From Microstegium vimineum (Eukaryota; Streptophyta; Magnoliopsida; Poales; Poaceae), in the NCBI GenBank assembly GCA_022036555.1, contig CM039123.1, positions 15,164,326 to 15,228,325 of the forward strand: a stretch of 64,000 nucleotides of DNA, read 5' to 3'. Shown piece after piece: positions 24,401 through 35,429 of this stretch. The position numbers were made by a program, and so were the translations under genes. Within the stretch, counting starts at the first letter, position 1. The number at the start of each line of letters is the position of its first letter. A model generated the notes under the pieces. That model was given only the letters and a program-made list of their open reading frames with translations. It was not told where the DNA came from and made no database searches.

Positions 24401-25775
24401 CAAGCAAAGTGAGGATGGGGTGGTAGTGTGTAACAAGGATACTTTGGTAGCACAAGGCTTTTGTCAAAAGGAGGGAATACACTATGAGGAAACCTTTGCT
24501 CCCATTGCCCGTTTAGAAGCCATTAGAATCCTTTTAGCCTTTCCCGCTTCTAAGGGGTTCAAACATTAGAAAATGGATGTTAAGAGTGCTTTCTTGAACG
24601 GGTACATAGAGGAGGAAGTGTATGTTAGACAACCTCCCAGTTTAAAAAACCCCAAGTTTCCAAACCATGTTTTTAAACTTCACAAAGCTTTGTATGGTTT
24701 GAAACAAGCCCCTATAGCATGGTATGATAGGTTGCGATCTTTCTTGCTTGCAAAGGGTTTTAAAATGGGATCGGTAGATAATACACTTTTTCTCCTCAAG
24801 CAAGGCAATGAATCGCTCTTGGTCCAAATATACATCGATGACATCATCTTTGGTGGTTCTTCTCATGCTCTTGTTGCCAAGTTTGTAGATCTTATGAGCA
24901 GGGAATTTGAGATGAGCATGATGGGCGAGTTGACGTTCTTCCTCGGGTTGTAAATCAAGCAAACCCGGGAAGGGACGTTTGTGCACCAAGGCAAGTACAC
25001 GAAGGACATTTTGAAGAAATTTGACATGGGTGAGGCGAAGCCTTTTTCGACGCCCATGTCGACCACGACTACCTTGGATGCGAACGAGGAAGGAGAGTTG
25101 GTTGATCAGATAGAGTACCAAAGCATGATCAGGTCACTCTTGTACTTGATAGTGACCCGGTCGGACATACAGTTCGTTAACTGCTTGTGTGCGCGCTTTT
25201 AGGTGTCGCTGCTCACTTTGCCCAAGCAAGCAATTAAGTGCATCATGAGGCACTTACACTTCACTCCTGAGTTTGGCTTGTGGTTTTTGGCCTCCTCCTC
25301 TCTTATGCTTTGTGGCTATTCCGATGTCGATTTTGCCAGTTGTCGTCTTGATCGGAAGTCCATGTCGAGGACTTGTTAGTTTCTTGGATCTTCTCTTGTG
25401 TCTTGGTCTTCTCGTAAACAGTCTAGCATTGCTTAGTCTACCACCAAGACTGAGTATGTTGTTGTAGCTAGCTGTTGTTCGTAGTTGATTTGGATAATTG
25501 CGACTTTGAAGGATTTTGACTTAGTGCTTACTCGAGTGCATCTAATTTGCGATACCACGAGTGCCATCAATGTAGCCAAAAATCTTGTGCTTCACTCTAA
25601 GACCAAGCACATTGATGTTCGTTTTCACTTCTTGAGAGATCACTATGAGAAGGGCGACATTGACCTCCAGCATGTCGACACCCATAAACAGCTTGCGGAC
25701 ATTCTCACAAAACCCTTGGATCAAGTTGCATTTTCCCAATTGAGAGGGGAATTGGGTGTGTGCTTCCCTTTTTAG
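21426..25775 (+). pseudogene. Sirevirus pol: protease, integrase, RT, RNase H
   Basis: In order: protease (LVDSGCSHHMTES near 21450), the GAG-pre-integrase region (CHRRLGHLSFDLLARLS), the integrase core with VDNYSRYSWVFF, CSDNGTKFKN and QNGVVEHKNRT carrying the D-D-E acids, the solo LTR insertion, then the integrase C-terminal region (LRVFGCKCFILKKGMLDKF), reverse transcriptase (WVFKNKQSEDG, MDVKSAFLNG, YIDD at 24831-24842) and RNase H (GYSDVDFASC, KHIDVRFHFLRDH). The order integrase before RT defines Ty1/copia. Frames change several times and there are many stops. The pol end at 25775 is followed by a long non-coding region. Confidence 0.85.
22482..23641 (+). mobile_element. Solo LTR inserted in the Sirevirus integrase
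   Basis: This 1160 bp segment has ends CGTCGG and CCGACA (expected TGTCGG..CCGACA) and lies between perfect 5 bp duplications AAGAC (22477-22481 and 23642-23646). Removing it and one AAGAC rejoins the reading of the integrase (FKQKT then SYEL). It contains CGGTTTATACTGGTTCAGGC and a GA microsatellite but no ORF of interest. The terminal hexamers suit a grass Ty3/gypsy LTR; the family is not identified. Strand is inferred from the TGTCGG start. Confidence 0.85.
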
Positions 25776-27360
25776 TTGAGGGAAGCTTGTTGTATCATAG
25801 TTCTTATTTTGGTTTTTATTTTGATATCTCTTTTGCCTCTTAGATTGTTTACATTGCATTTTGCATCTCATTGCATTTGTGACATAGTTCATTTTGAGCT
25901 TCATATATATAGCCTGTCTAATGAAACTATGCTCTGTTTGAGGTGTTCTATGTTCTTATGGTGATGCCTAGCTTGGACTCTCTTTGATCTCTAGATACAT
26001 AATAGAGCTAAGCTAGAAAGCTTTTAAAAATGAATTTACATTCCTTATCCACCTCTGTTTTTGGCACTAGCACGTGTAGGACCTTCTATAGAGATCCCTG
26101 TCATAGTTTTATGTATGCTTTGTCACTATGGATCTTACACTGTTTCATTCACTACCTTAGAGCACCATGTTTAAATCTTGATCTAAAATGAAAGTAGCTC
26201 TATGAATAGTGAATTGTTAAGATCGAGTTGGGTTTGCATAGGTGAGCACTATAGAGACAGCTTCCCTTTGCACATTGGGTTGAACTTGAGCGGTGTCGTG
26301 TATGATCGAAACTGGTGCCTTAAGCTCTTTGGCTTCGCCCGGTTGCTAAGTGGCATCACTATGCTTACAACCACTCGCATACACATGTTCTTGACTAAAA
26401 CATGACTTTTGCTGCAAAACTCTGAAAATTTACAAAATGGTTCAGTTTTGGGTCTTTGGCATGTTGTATGAACTTTGCTAGGGATAGTTGACTCGGTATA
26501 CGTAAGACAATTGCAGGTTGATCTTATTTTGTGCCCCTTGCTAGTTGCTCAACTCAGTGGTGATATCCATTCTTTGATCACACATGATACTTTCATGCTA
26601 TGGTTTCTAGAGTGATCTTTAGCTCAATTTGAGTCTCTGCTATGTATTTATGTCTTACATGCTTTCTCACAGGATCACATCACTTAGAGCATCTTTTCAT
26701 TGAATTAGCTCTATGTATGAAGCTTGTGCATTCATCTTGCATTCATGGCATTTTTGGCCGGAGAGCTTGTATTTGGGTTGATGAAGTGCATGTATCAACA
26801 AGGGGGAGAAAAACATGTGCATTTCACTCATTTCAGCCATCTACCATCAAGGTAGAGTTTTAGCTTTCATTTTTATACGAGGGGGAGATCTTGTGCATTT
26901 TTAGGTCATCTCTTTGGTATCCAATCTTGCTCTTTCCAAGTTGGTATTTCGAATTGGTATCTAGCTCTTTGTGCTTCTATGCCATGAAGTTCTCAATTGG
27001 TATCTTGTGAGGGGAGCCCGTGCTAGATGTGTTGAGCCTTTGCCTCTTCTTGAGGTCTAGCATTTGGGTGTGGCTCCGGAAGGTTTAGATTGGCTTTTTG
27101 AGCCATAATTGGTATCTTGCTCGATTGGTATCTTGAGTTTTGCTAGCGGTGTTGAGCCCTTTCTACCTCTTCTTGAGGGCTAGCTTTGTTTTTCTTGGTT
27201 CCGTCGAGTCGTTGCCTATGTCTTTGGGAACCAAGTTTTGGATTCGTTTTGCTTCTCCCAAGTGACCATGTTTTGTCTTTGTTTAGCTTTTTGGTCATTT
27301 GGAGAGCTTTACCATGTTGGCTCAAATCTGAAATGCACTTATGTTGACAATGCACTCATC
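25776..27360 (+). other. 3' non-coding region of the Sirevirus
   Basis: It has no open frame of note. It holds polypurine-like AGGGGGAGA-type tracts at about 26801 and 26879 in addition to the functional-position one at 27361. The word ATTGGTATC (the core of the primer-binding site) recurs at 26953, 26996, 27108 and 27124. A long region between pol and the 3' LTR is usual in Sireviruses; some members code there for an env-like protein, but none is seen here. Confidence 0.65.
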
Positions 27361-27370
27361 AAGGGGGAGA
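27361..27370 (+). promoter_or_regulatory. Polypurine tract of the Sirevirus
   Basis: AAGGGGGAGA lies one base before the 3' LTR start TGCGAACA. Confidence 0.8.
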
Positions 27371-27371
27371 T

Positions 27372-29329
27372 TGCGAACACATGGTTGATATGTGCCCATG
27401 TTGTTTAGTTTTGTGATGTGTGATCGCCCAACACTTGATTGTTTCAGTTTGAGCTCTTTCACTAACCCTGCTACGAAAGCAGAAAATGTGTGCCTGACTA
27501 TCGACTTGTGGTGTGCAGGTGCTAGGCCTGGAGACAGTGGTCATTGCGTGGTGAAGGTCGAGTAGAGGCTTGCCGTGCCGATGGACTGAGAGCGGTGAAG
27601 GGTGGAAGCGGGGCTCGGACCGACGGACCAGAGGGCCGGGGACTAGCTGCGGTGACTAGTACTTGCCACCGTCAAGCGCGAGAAGACATGGAGGTAGAAT
27701 ATGTTGACCATGTCAAGATGGCGGGCGAGCGAGTCGAGAGGGAGGCTCATGGGGACTTGGATCTACGCCGGGCGAGGACGAGGTGGCACGTGTCGAGCCG
27801 TTTGATGGTTTGGGCCTCAAAACCATCGGCGGGCGGTTTCCGAGTTTAGGCCTCAAAACTCGGGGTTCAGTGGTTGAGTGGAAAGCCACCGGTGGCGGGT
27901 TTCGTGGGTTTGGGCCTCAAAACCCGGGCGGAGCTTCCGAGAAAGCAGGGACAACACGTGGCGAAATCTTGGAGGTTGCGTCGAGGCGACGGCAAGTCCA
28001 AACAGGAAGCGGGGCCGTCCGATTAAAGAGAAGAAAAATATTTCTGGAGTTGGGTCACAATGCTTAGGCTAGGTGGTTCTCTCTATGTATCGAGGGGCTA
28101 AGTGTAAATGTGCAAATAGACATCCACTACTTAGGGATGAAGGGTTATCTTCATCCTCATCTCTTGCATTTTTTTCCACCTCCCACCTCCTAGGTCCTCC
28201 CCTACCTCTAGGTGTTCTTGCTTGAGATCCACGGAGTCTCCCGTGTAAACTGAGATTTTGCCAAGGAAAGGAGGCCGTAACCTCCTTGTCTCCTCCGGGA
28301 TTCAATTTCAAAGCCGCTTGTGTTTACGTTCTTCATTTTGGCGTTTTCATTCTTGCAATCCCGTCCTCCGATCTCCCTCTCTAGTGTGTTGTTTGGAATT
28401 TCATTTCAAAGGAAAGGTGTTGCTACCTCTTGTGATCAAATCCACCGAAGGAATCGGGCTAGGATGGGGTGAGCGAAGAGATCAATCCGTTTGCGTTTTG
28501 GCTCGCTTTTCACTCCGTTTGGCCCGTTTGTGATTGATCCTAGAACTGGTGAGGGAAGGATGGATTAGATCCTTCTGGAGTAGAGTCACATCTACCTAAG
28601 AAACCTCCCCACAAAGTTTGGAATCGATCAGAGTTGAGACAAATAGTTGCAACGATTTTTGGGTTTTCTGCGCTGTTTTCGGGGGCAATGGACGCTCCCA
28701 ACGGACACTCTGTTGTCCATCATCCGTCGGGCTGCTGTTCTTGAGGCTCTTGCAATGGACGCTGGCGATGGACGCTACCGTCCAACTAGGCCTGCGTCCA
28801 ATGGCTTGATTACTCGCTGTCTCTGTTTGCATCGGACGCTCAGGTGCGTCCGTCGAGAGTGCAACGGACGCGTTCGTCGCCTTGAGAATTTTTCTGTTGC
28901 TCTTGGGTTCTCGTTTTAATTTTCATCAGACGCTGATGAGCGTCTGTTGGACATGCATCAGACCCGTCCGTCGCTCACAGGTCCTCTTGGGTTCTTCTCT
29001 GTTGTTGCATCGAACGCTAGGCATCGGAGCATCCGTTGCCCAGGGTTTCAGCGTCCGTTGGTGGTTGAGTCTACTGTTTTGGCTTGGGCTCTTGCCTCTT
29101 GTCTTTAGAGGTCGAGAACTTGGTTTTTGGGGTTTTCGGTGAGATTTTCTCCACTGCTGGTGAGCTCTCACTTTTCCGATTTCGTCTGAATCCCCGCTCA
29201 CGTTACTCGGGGGAGGTTGAGCACCCATCAACTGGGTTTGAGTTTTGGGAAGAGTGGCCCGAACATTTCCGAGAGAAATTTGAGGCTCCCATTCACCCCC
29301 ACCCTCTGGTCGCCGTTATCGGTCCTTTA
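27372..29329 (+). repeat. 3' LTR of the Sirevirus, internally deleted
   Basis: It is collinear with the 5' LTR up to CATCAACTGGGTTTGAGT (near 29243), then after about 50 bp of partly unrelated sequence rejoins at GCTCCCATTCACCCC. About 900 bp present in the 5' LTR, including all CGGACWGTCCG palindromes, are absent. It ends TTTA rather than TTCA. Confidence 0.85.
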
Positions 29330-29334
29330 GTTGT

Positions 29335-30300
29335 TACCCATATGCATAACTAGAGCCTACTCCTACTATACCAACCTTCAAAAAGATATAAAAGGCTTTG
29401 TTGATGACATGGTAAATGCATGGGACAAAATAATTGAACTTGTGAGCCGCCTTATCAACAATTATGTCAAGATGGTCCATTAATGCAATCAACATACAAA
29501 AATCATGAAGGCCCAATATTAGAAAATCGGGACTGCATTATATGGAAACATATGTATGAAACATATATAGATAGCTACTACAACATATTAGGTAGTACTA
29601 ATAAAATTGATTAGAAAAGTTATTGCAATGGGACTACAAGAGAATGGAACACAGAAAGTAATAATGAACATACAACCAAAACAGCAAGATAGGATCCAAG
29701 GTAGTGGCCATACACCTTCATCTTCATAAGACTAGTACTTGCGTTTTTATTCATCAACTCATCAAGGATGTGCCCAAGTCAAATAACTTGATTTTATAGA
29801 TGTTCTTTAAGTTGTGCCAGTACTGTGGGTGATTGCACTATCTATGTCGGGGCAGAGTACAGGTCCCAAGAAAAGCAGCATGAATGCCCTCATAAAAGTG
29901 GCCTTGTCCTTAGCTTCAGTCAACACCTTAATGCACTTGGGCATCTTTCCTCAGACTTTATCCATAAAAAGCTCATGAATCTTTTGGAATGCTTCATATC
30001 CATCAGTCGTGCAACTAAGATTAACAGGCTCAACTCCAGTTGGCACATTAAAATGTTGCAAACAAGTTGCTTGCCAAATACAATAAGTTTATCTTTAAGC
30101 CTAAACTCCCTCAAGTTGGGGTTAATGTGCTTCATGAATCATGATCCATCACGAGCTTCACACGGATGGAAAAACTTAGACATGGGAAGTAAAGCACCTA
30201 AACTAGCCTCTTTTATCCAATCTATTTGTGGACTGGAAATCTTATTTTAAAGGGTTTGCCATTTCTTTTCCATCGGTTTTGGGGATACTAATTCCTGCAT
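29335..30300 (-). pseudogene. N-terminal half of the C48-type transposon protein
   Basis: Minus-strand reading from about 30300 gives WIKEASLGALLPMSKFF, then FMKHINPNLREFRLKDKLIV, NLSCTTDGYEAFQKIHELF and LTEAKDKATFMRAFMLLFLG, with stops. A second block at 29516-29340 has FCMLIALMDHLDIIVDKAAH. This resembles the N-terminal region of plant transposon proteins that end in a Ulp1-like protease (recalled family pattern, not searched). It is on the same strand as the C48 relic at 11770-14485. The Sirevirus with its GTTGT duplication sits exactly between the two, so they were probably one gene. No domain is intact. Confidence 0.5.
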
Positions 30301-31141
30301 AAAAAAGAAAAAAATCAGCATATTAAAATCAAATCCGAGAATTAGAGAACACAATTTACAACACATAAAAAATAGACACAAGTTGCTACATGTACCAACA
30401 CAAAGGTGGACATCATATAACACATCACATTCTAAACATACCAATATATACACTCCTATAGCTGATTGTTGAAAAAAAAAATAAGAATAAGGCATGGAAC
30501 ACTAAATATATCATATAGTGTAGGACAACATAATAAAACATGTTCAATGATGGTATATAAACTGACATAAAAAATACATTGCCAAATTTATGTTTAGAAG
30601 TTATCGTTTTTAATTATGTGATGCAAAATATTATAAATAAAAGTTATGAGTATATAGTTTTCTAAAGAAGAAAATTACAGAAACAATTTTATTTCTAGAA
30701 ACGAAAATTTGTGGGTTGTCTTATCGTTTGTTAGATTAGAATTAGGGAATCTTCACTCAATAGTGAAATTTAATAGGATCATATGTGAAAAGTGATTTTC
30801 ATTATAATGACTTTCCAAACGAAGATTTAAAGTGTACAATAGGATGTTATACTCATGCCTACGCATGCGAAGGAACAGTCATCTAAAGCATGTGACCGTA
30901 GCGGAATCATCACAAGAAGCTAGTAGCCCACTGCATTGGGCTGCGCACACGCAGAAAATGCCAGAACAAAAGAAAAACGGAGCCACGCAATCAGACGCAC
31001 CCACCCATCACCCTCTCCTTCGTTGTGCGGCATCTTCCTTGCCTTCTCTACAAGTCCACCTCCCGACTCCACAAAAATATCAAACCCTAGCTCCCCAGGC
31101 TCAGATCCCTCCGCCTTCGATCCTCAAGCGCCGCACGCACC
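30301..31141. other. AT-rich DNA and 5' flank of the WRC gene
   Basis: 30301-30830 is AT-rich with no ORF of note and may still belong to the decayed transposon. From about 30880 the composition becomes GC-rich towards the WRC start codon. No confident TATA box was identified. Confidence 0.4.
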
Positions 31142-32681
31142 ATGCGGATCCGCAAGAGCGCCTCCTGCCTCCTAGGCTCTGCATACTTCGCCTCCGCCGC
31201 CCCGACCGTTGATGCGGCGCCTCGGTTCGACCTGCTCCCGTGGCCGCCGCCGCACTTGGCGTCGTGCTCTGTGCCCAAATCCGGCAGTGGGTCCGTCTTC
31301 TCAACCCCCTCTGCTTCCTCTATGGAGCACTGTGAGCTCAACCGCTCCCCATGGGACCTAATCGCCAACCTCTCCCTCTCCGACTCCGACCAAAAGGTTA
31401 GCTCCTCGTCTCTGTCCTCCCTTTCTATATATGCTTTCTCTCTCCTCTCTGCTCCACTTGGGACTCTGGGTGGCTCAGTGAGATCCATGCTCTGCAACCT
31501 CGCTGCTTCCATGAGGACTCTACGGGTTCCTGCTACTCGTAAGTTATGGTTCTTGCATGTCTCTAGGGTTGGCCAGCGGGTTTGAATGAGTAGCAGCCCA
31601 CGCCAGAGGGAGAGGACCACCTGGCTAAGTTGTATCTTGCATTAGCTAGTGTTCCGTCGTGGCAATTTGGGTCTGGCCACGCATCTAGGGTTCGAATCAT
31701 TGGAGCGGCGGCCCGATCGGACCCTAGATCTGCGGCCCCCATTTAGGCACTGTATCGGGCTTGGGGAAGTGTATGTACCTAATGAGTGTCATGTTGTTTG
31801 GATTAATTCACTTCTTTCATTTGATTAGGTCGAGAACGAACTCGTGGACAAGTACTTCGTCAATGTCAAGCCCCGGGCAAGCTGGCTCTTTTCGGCCACC
31901 ATGCCAACTACCTCCACCAAGAAGAAGCTGCCTGCTGCAGACTATAAGGATAGCACGCAACTGAGGCGCAAGGTTTTGAAAAGAGCTGCAATGAATAAAG
32001 AGGAGGGCGAGACTAAGAAGAAGGCAAAGGTCAATAAAGATGAGGGGCAGGACCAGGATGGGGCAGCACGAGTCTGGATGTGCAAAAAGAACGACGGGAG
32101 AGGGTGGCACTGCAAGAGGCCAGTGAGCCAACCCAACACCCTCTGTGAGCACCATTTCGTGCTGAAGCAGAAGCGCTTAAACCCCGATTTCAAGTTGCAC
32201 TCCAAGGCAGAGATTGGAGGCAGCACCAGCACCGGTGCAAGCAACTGCCTCCAAGCTCTCCACCAGCAACAAGCCACTAAAGAAGAAGAAGAAGAAACCT
32301 GGAAACGACTGCAGTGCGACTGAGGGCTTCTACTACTATGCTGGGTTTGGTCCATCCCGAAACAAGAGGCAGGGTAGAAGTGGTGGCATGAATGAACCTC
32401 TGCCTACAAAGCAAGAAGAAGGGGCCAAAACACCTGAAGATGCTTCTCATCCTACAGACAAGGCACTTGAGGTTGCTAAATTTACCAATCAGACTACATG
32501 TCAAGATGATGTGTCTAGTTGCGACAACGACATTGCAGGGATCGCCGGCGTCGACAAACAGAGCAGCGATGACGATGGAACTGTTGATCCTGAAATTAGC
32601 ATTAGTCAGGGGAAGAGGAAGTTACCATGGAAGCAGTGGAGGAAGCCTGTGAAGGCGCGGTCGCTCAAGTCTTTGATCTGA
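31142..32681 (+). CDS. WRC-domain protein gene, two exons, frameshifted
   Basis: Exon 1 is 31142-31396 (85 codons, start MRIRK) and ends at a GT donor. Exon 2 begins at 31829 after TTGATTAG and keeps phase. It encodes a Lys-rich segment, then a WRC domain at about residues 160-195: C-x9-C-x10-C-x2-H, with WHC instead of the usual WRC, followed by LKQKR. WRC domains are plant Cys3-His zinc-binding modules, best known from growth-regulating factors, that serve DNA binding or nuclear targeting. The frame used up to about 32200 stops at 32323. The continuation (Lys run, GFYYYAGFGPSRNKR, acidic middle, conserved tail to RSLKSLI at 32681) lies in the next frame, so a one-base indel near 32195-32215 is needed. 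It is either a recent pseudogene or a sequence error. A paralog tail is at 1-82. Regulation is not evident. Confidence 0.75.
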
Positions 32682-33320
32682 GCAAGCAGCAAGCGCATGC
32701 CTGCTCTTGCATCTCTCCATGGTGTTGAAGATAAGTTAATCGGCAGCAGCTTTGGCTTACTAGCTTGTTACTGCTCCTTGAATTTTCAGCTGTTTTTTTA
32801 TTGGAGAATTTTTAGCTGTTGATTGACCGACTATTTGACTTTTTCGTGTTGGTTGGTTGTTCGTGCTCCATTGCATGGTTAAAAATATTGGTTGTCGTTC
32901 GTATTAATTAGAGGTCTTGGAAGGATCAGAGAACATCTGTTTTCGTCTTGGGTGGTTTTGTAAGGAATATTTTGATTCGTTCTTCTTGCGTTTGATGGAG
33001 CTAGCGAGCTGCTTGTTTATTTGGGTACATGGGGTGGTGTTCGGGAGGGGGAAAAAACCTGCTTGGCAAACGTTGAGAATTCTCTGTAGATGAAGATGAA
33101 GAGATGGCAAAGTGGCTTAATACCAGTACCTGGAGAAAAAAAACCTCCTAAATGTATGGCTAGCAACTAGTTCACCAGGAGTACGCAAGAAAGGCAAAAA
33201 CACTACGAATTAGTGATTTAGGAATGAGAACATAAAAAACTCTGGACAATTTCGAAATCAGACCAAGCGTCTTAATACATATGCAAAAAAAATCATTATT
33301 GGCCCACCATTGATTACAAG
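32682..33320. other. 3' flank of the WRC gene, no feature recognised
   Basis: Presumed 3' UTR and intergenic DNA. No ORF above 70 codons with a recognisable product. Confidence 0.45.
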
Positions 33321-33546
33321 ATTTAGCTTTTATGAATCGCTATTGGTTTGATATGAATAATGACAGTCGTTTCAGTATGTTAAGGATACATATGTTATTT
33401 TTAATGGAATGAAATAAATATTCACGCTTTCTGACATAGAATCCCCTAAAAGGGTTAGGTACATAGAATATGTATGGACAATCTTTTCCAATGTGATAAA
33501 ATAAAGCGACATCGTGTCTATTTTTCTTTGCTAAAGGGGTATTTCC

Positions 33547-33576
33547 ATGGGTTTGCCTTGGTATCGTGTTCATACT
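33547..33576 (+). pseudogene. psbB: psbB first codons (plastid-derived fragment)
   Basis: ATG at 33547 opens MGLPWYRVHT, the start of the photosystem II CP47 protein. Upstream sequence (TTTGCTAAAGGGGTATTTCC) fits the plastid psbB leader. The reading is cut after ten codons by the inverted ndhB piece. Without the rest of the gene it is non-functional. Confidence 0.8.
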
Positions 33577-33580
33577 GACA

Positions 33581-33700
33581 AAAAATTAGGATACATTCTG
33601 GGAAAATAAAACTTTCATTGAAGAGAAACAAATAAAACGCTTTTATAAAAATTCTCGTAGAATCGAGAATGAAGTTTTCATTCCGTATATGCCAGATCAT
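33581..33700 (-). pseudogene. ndhB: ndhB N-terminus (plastid-derived fragment)
   Basis: Forty codons from the ATG at 33700 match the start of plastid NADH dehydrogenase subunit 2: MIWH, NENFILDSTRIF, FIFPECILIF. A few substitutions are visible and there are no stops. It breaks off at the junction with psbB. It is a nuclear relic. Confidence 0.85.
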
Positions 33701-33711
33701 AAATTAGTAAC

Positions 33712-35429
33712 TACAGCCAATCTCCCAGTTCAGACCGGAATATGTTTATACTAGCCGGACACACGAACATGCAGAGGATTTGCTTAGCGCACGTACGTGT
33801 GCCACAAATGCAATCAACCGGTGGTGCACGCGGTTGCGCTAGCAGTGCTCCTTGGTCTGCGCAGAATAGCCGTCCCATTAGATTCGACCCGTACGAACCG
33901 GTGGATTTCTTTTAATTTCCAAGCTGGTTGGTGGGCCTTGCCAACATGCAGCGAAATATTTTTTTTTAAAAAAAAAAGAACAAAAACTATGCAGCGAAAT
34001 CCGCAGGCGGGGAGTCGCGTACGCGTTGTATCGTAGGCGTCGTCGTCGGTTCCGGCCCAATAGGGAGTCTGGGGCCGCCGGCCGGAGGCATGACCGGCTG
34101 AGCGTATGTTGACGGGCGGCGGCGGACCGCCTGGGCCTTTTCTATTGCCTTTTTTTACTGCCTTCCAGGTTGTGTGGAGCTTGGCGGCTGGCTCTGCCAA
34201 GCATCATTGGCTGGGCCGACGATGGTGGCAATGTCAAAATTTAGCCCAGCCTGCAGTCGGCGATGGAGAAAAAAAATACTACTCCATCAGGGATTCAGGG
34301 TTGACTTGGCTGTGGACTATTACGGATGGGGTGGTGTCGTTTCTGCTGGTAATCGAATTGGCATGTCATGCAAACGCATTCGGAGTAGTACAGTACAGTA
34401 TCATCGAGCCTCGCGTTCCGTGCAAATGAATGAACCAAGCATTAGCTTTGGAAGATGGTGCTGTAGAAACATTACATGCAGGTCCCATAAAAATACACAC
34501 TCAGCACAGCGGCCACATGCACCGAAGCAAGACACGTTGTCGCTCGTGCTGAAGGCTGCTGCACTTCCGGACAGATTATCGTGGCGGATAAGACGACTCA
34601 TGTGTTTTTTATTATTTTGTTACGGGAGAAAAACATTGTTGCGGTGGCTGATAAGCGAAGCGAACAGGGCTGGCGTAGGAGAAAAGATGTCGACGCGTGT
34701 GCTGCTCGCTTCGATCAGCAAAGCCGACGTCGACGCCATGATTCTCCGATCTAGAGGGCGATGGCTGTTGTTCGGTTGCTTCCTGTTGGGCTCAGATTAT
34801 CAGCGGGAATGCAAAAACAGAGGGAAGGAAAAAAATAGAAATACGCTTGAGTGAATAGTGAAAATAATTCCAAAATATAGGAATAAATATTCTGAGTTGT
34901 TTGGATTAGAGGAATAGAGAAGAGCACATGCAAACGTGATAAGCCAGACTGCAGGATTTCCATTGATTCTGACTGGATGCTTTTCCCCCCTCTGAAATGC
35001 ACGTAACTTATTTCCTTTCCTCAATCTCATTTCCCTTTTTCCAAACTCACCCGCCTACTTCTTTTCCTTAGGAACCCACCCTCCAAAAATCCTCTAAAAA
35101 TCCTACGATCCAAACACTCTCTAAGTACACGCACTGTTTGCATGTCGGGTGTTGTCTTGCTGTGCAGAAACAAGAAAGCAACGCCTCTTTGTCGACCGGG
35201 GGTGTCGGTACTAGGCTGCAGTTATTGACTATAACGCCTGCTTTGTTCGTGTATCGGTGTAAGCATACAAGATGATGTTTCATAAACAAGTATGTGAGTT
35301 TGTGGGCGGGACCCGATTAATAAGAGAGAAGCAAGAGTTCAACACATTACAAACGCGAGCGGCGCTGCCCTGCCCCATATAGCATACTGCCACAACGATT
35401 TTGGAAGAGAAGAAAAAACTTATTACTCG
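33712..35429. other. Intergenic region, no gene recognised
   Basis: One 226-codon open frame (34174-34854) has no recognisable domain. A possible small MITE lies at about 34905-35121: GTTTGGATTAGAGGAAT on the left and, inverted, GTTTGGATCGTAGGATT on the right. Its ends and duplication are unclear. Confidence 0.35.

Larger units (their letters stand above)
15976..29329 (+). mobile_element. Full-length Sirevirus-like Ty1/copia retrotransposon
   Basis: This 13.35 kb element lies between perfect 5 bp duplications GTTGT (15971-15975 and 29330-29334). Both LTRs start TGCGAACA; the 5' LTR ends TTCA and the 3' LTR ends TTTA. The primer-binding site, long gag with coiled-coil-like segment, protease, integrase, reverse transcriptase and RNase H occur in Ty1/copia order. 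A 1.6 kb non-coding region with repeated polypurine tracts lies before the 3' LTR, which is characteristic of Sireviruses (established for that genus). Stops and frameshifts occur in every domain and a solo LTR interrupts integrase, so this copy cannot produce its own proteins. It is inserted in the older C48 element. Confidence 0.9.
33328..33711. other. Chimeric plastid DNA insertion (NUPT)
   Basis: Three plastid-like pieces adjoin: a possible ycf1-like remnant (33328-33390, read as MNRYWFD; tentative), the psbB upstream region and first ten psbB codons (about 33400-33576), and the inverted start of ndhB (33581-33700 plus a few upstream bases). In the plastid genome psbB and ndhB are far apart, so the pieces were joined during or before nuclear insertion. 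Confidence 0.75.

Noticed and set aside
31570..31760. tRNA-like GGTTCGAATC word in the WRC intron
   Set aside because: No acceptor stem or cloverleaf could be built around it.
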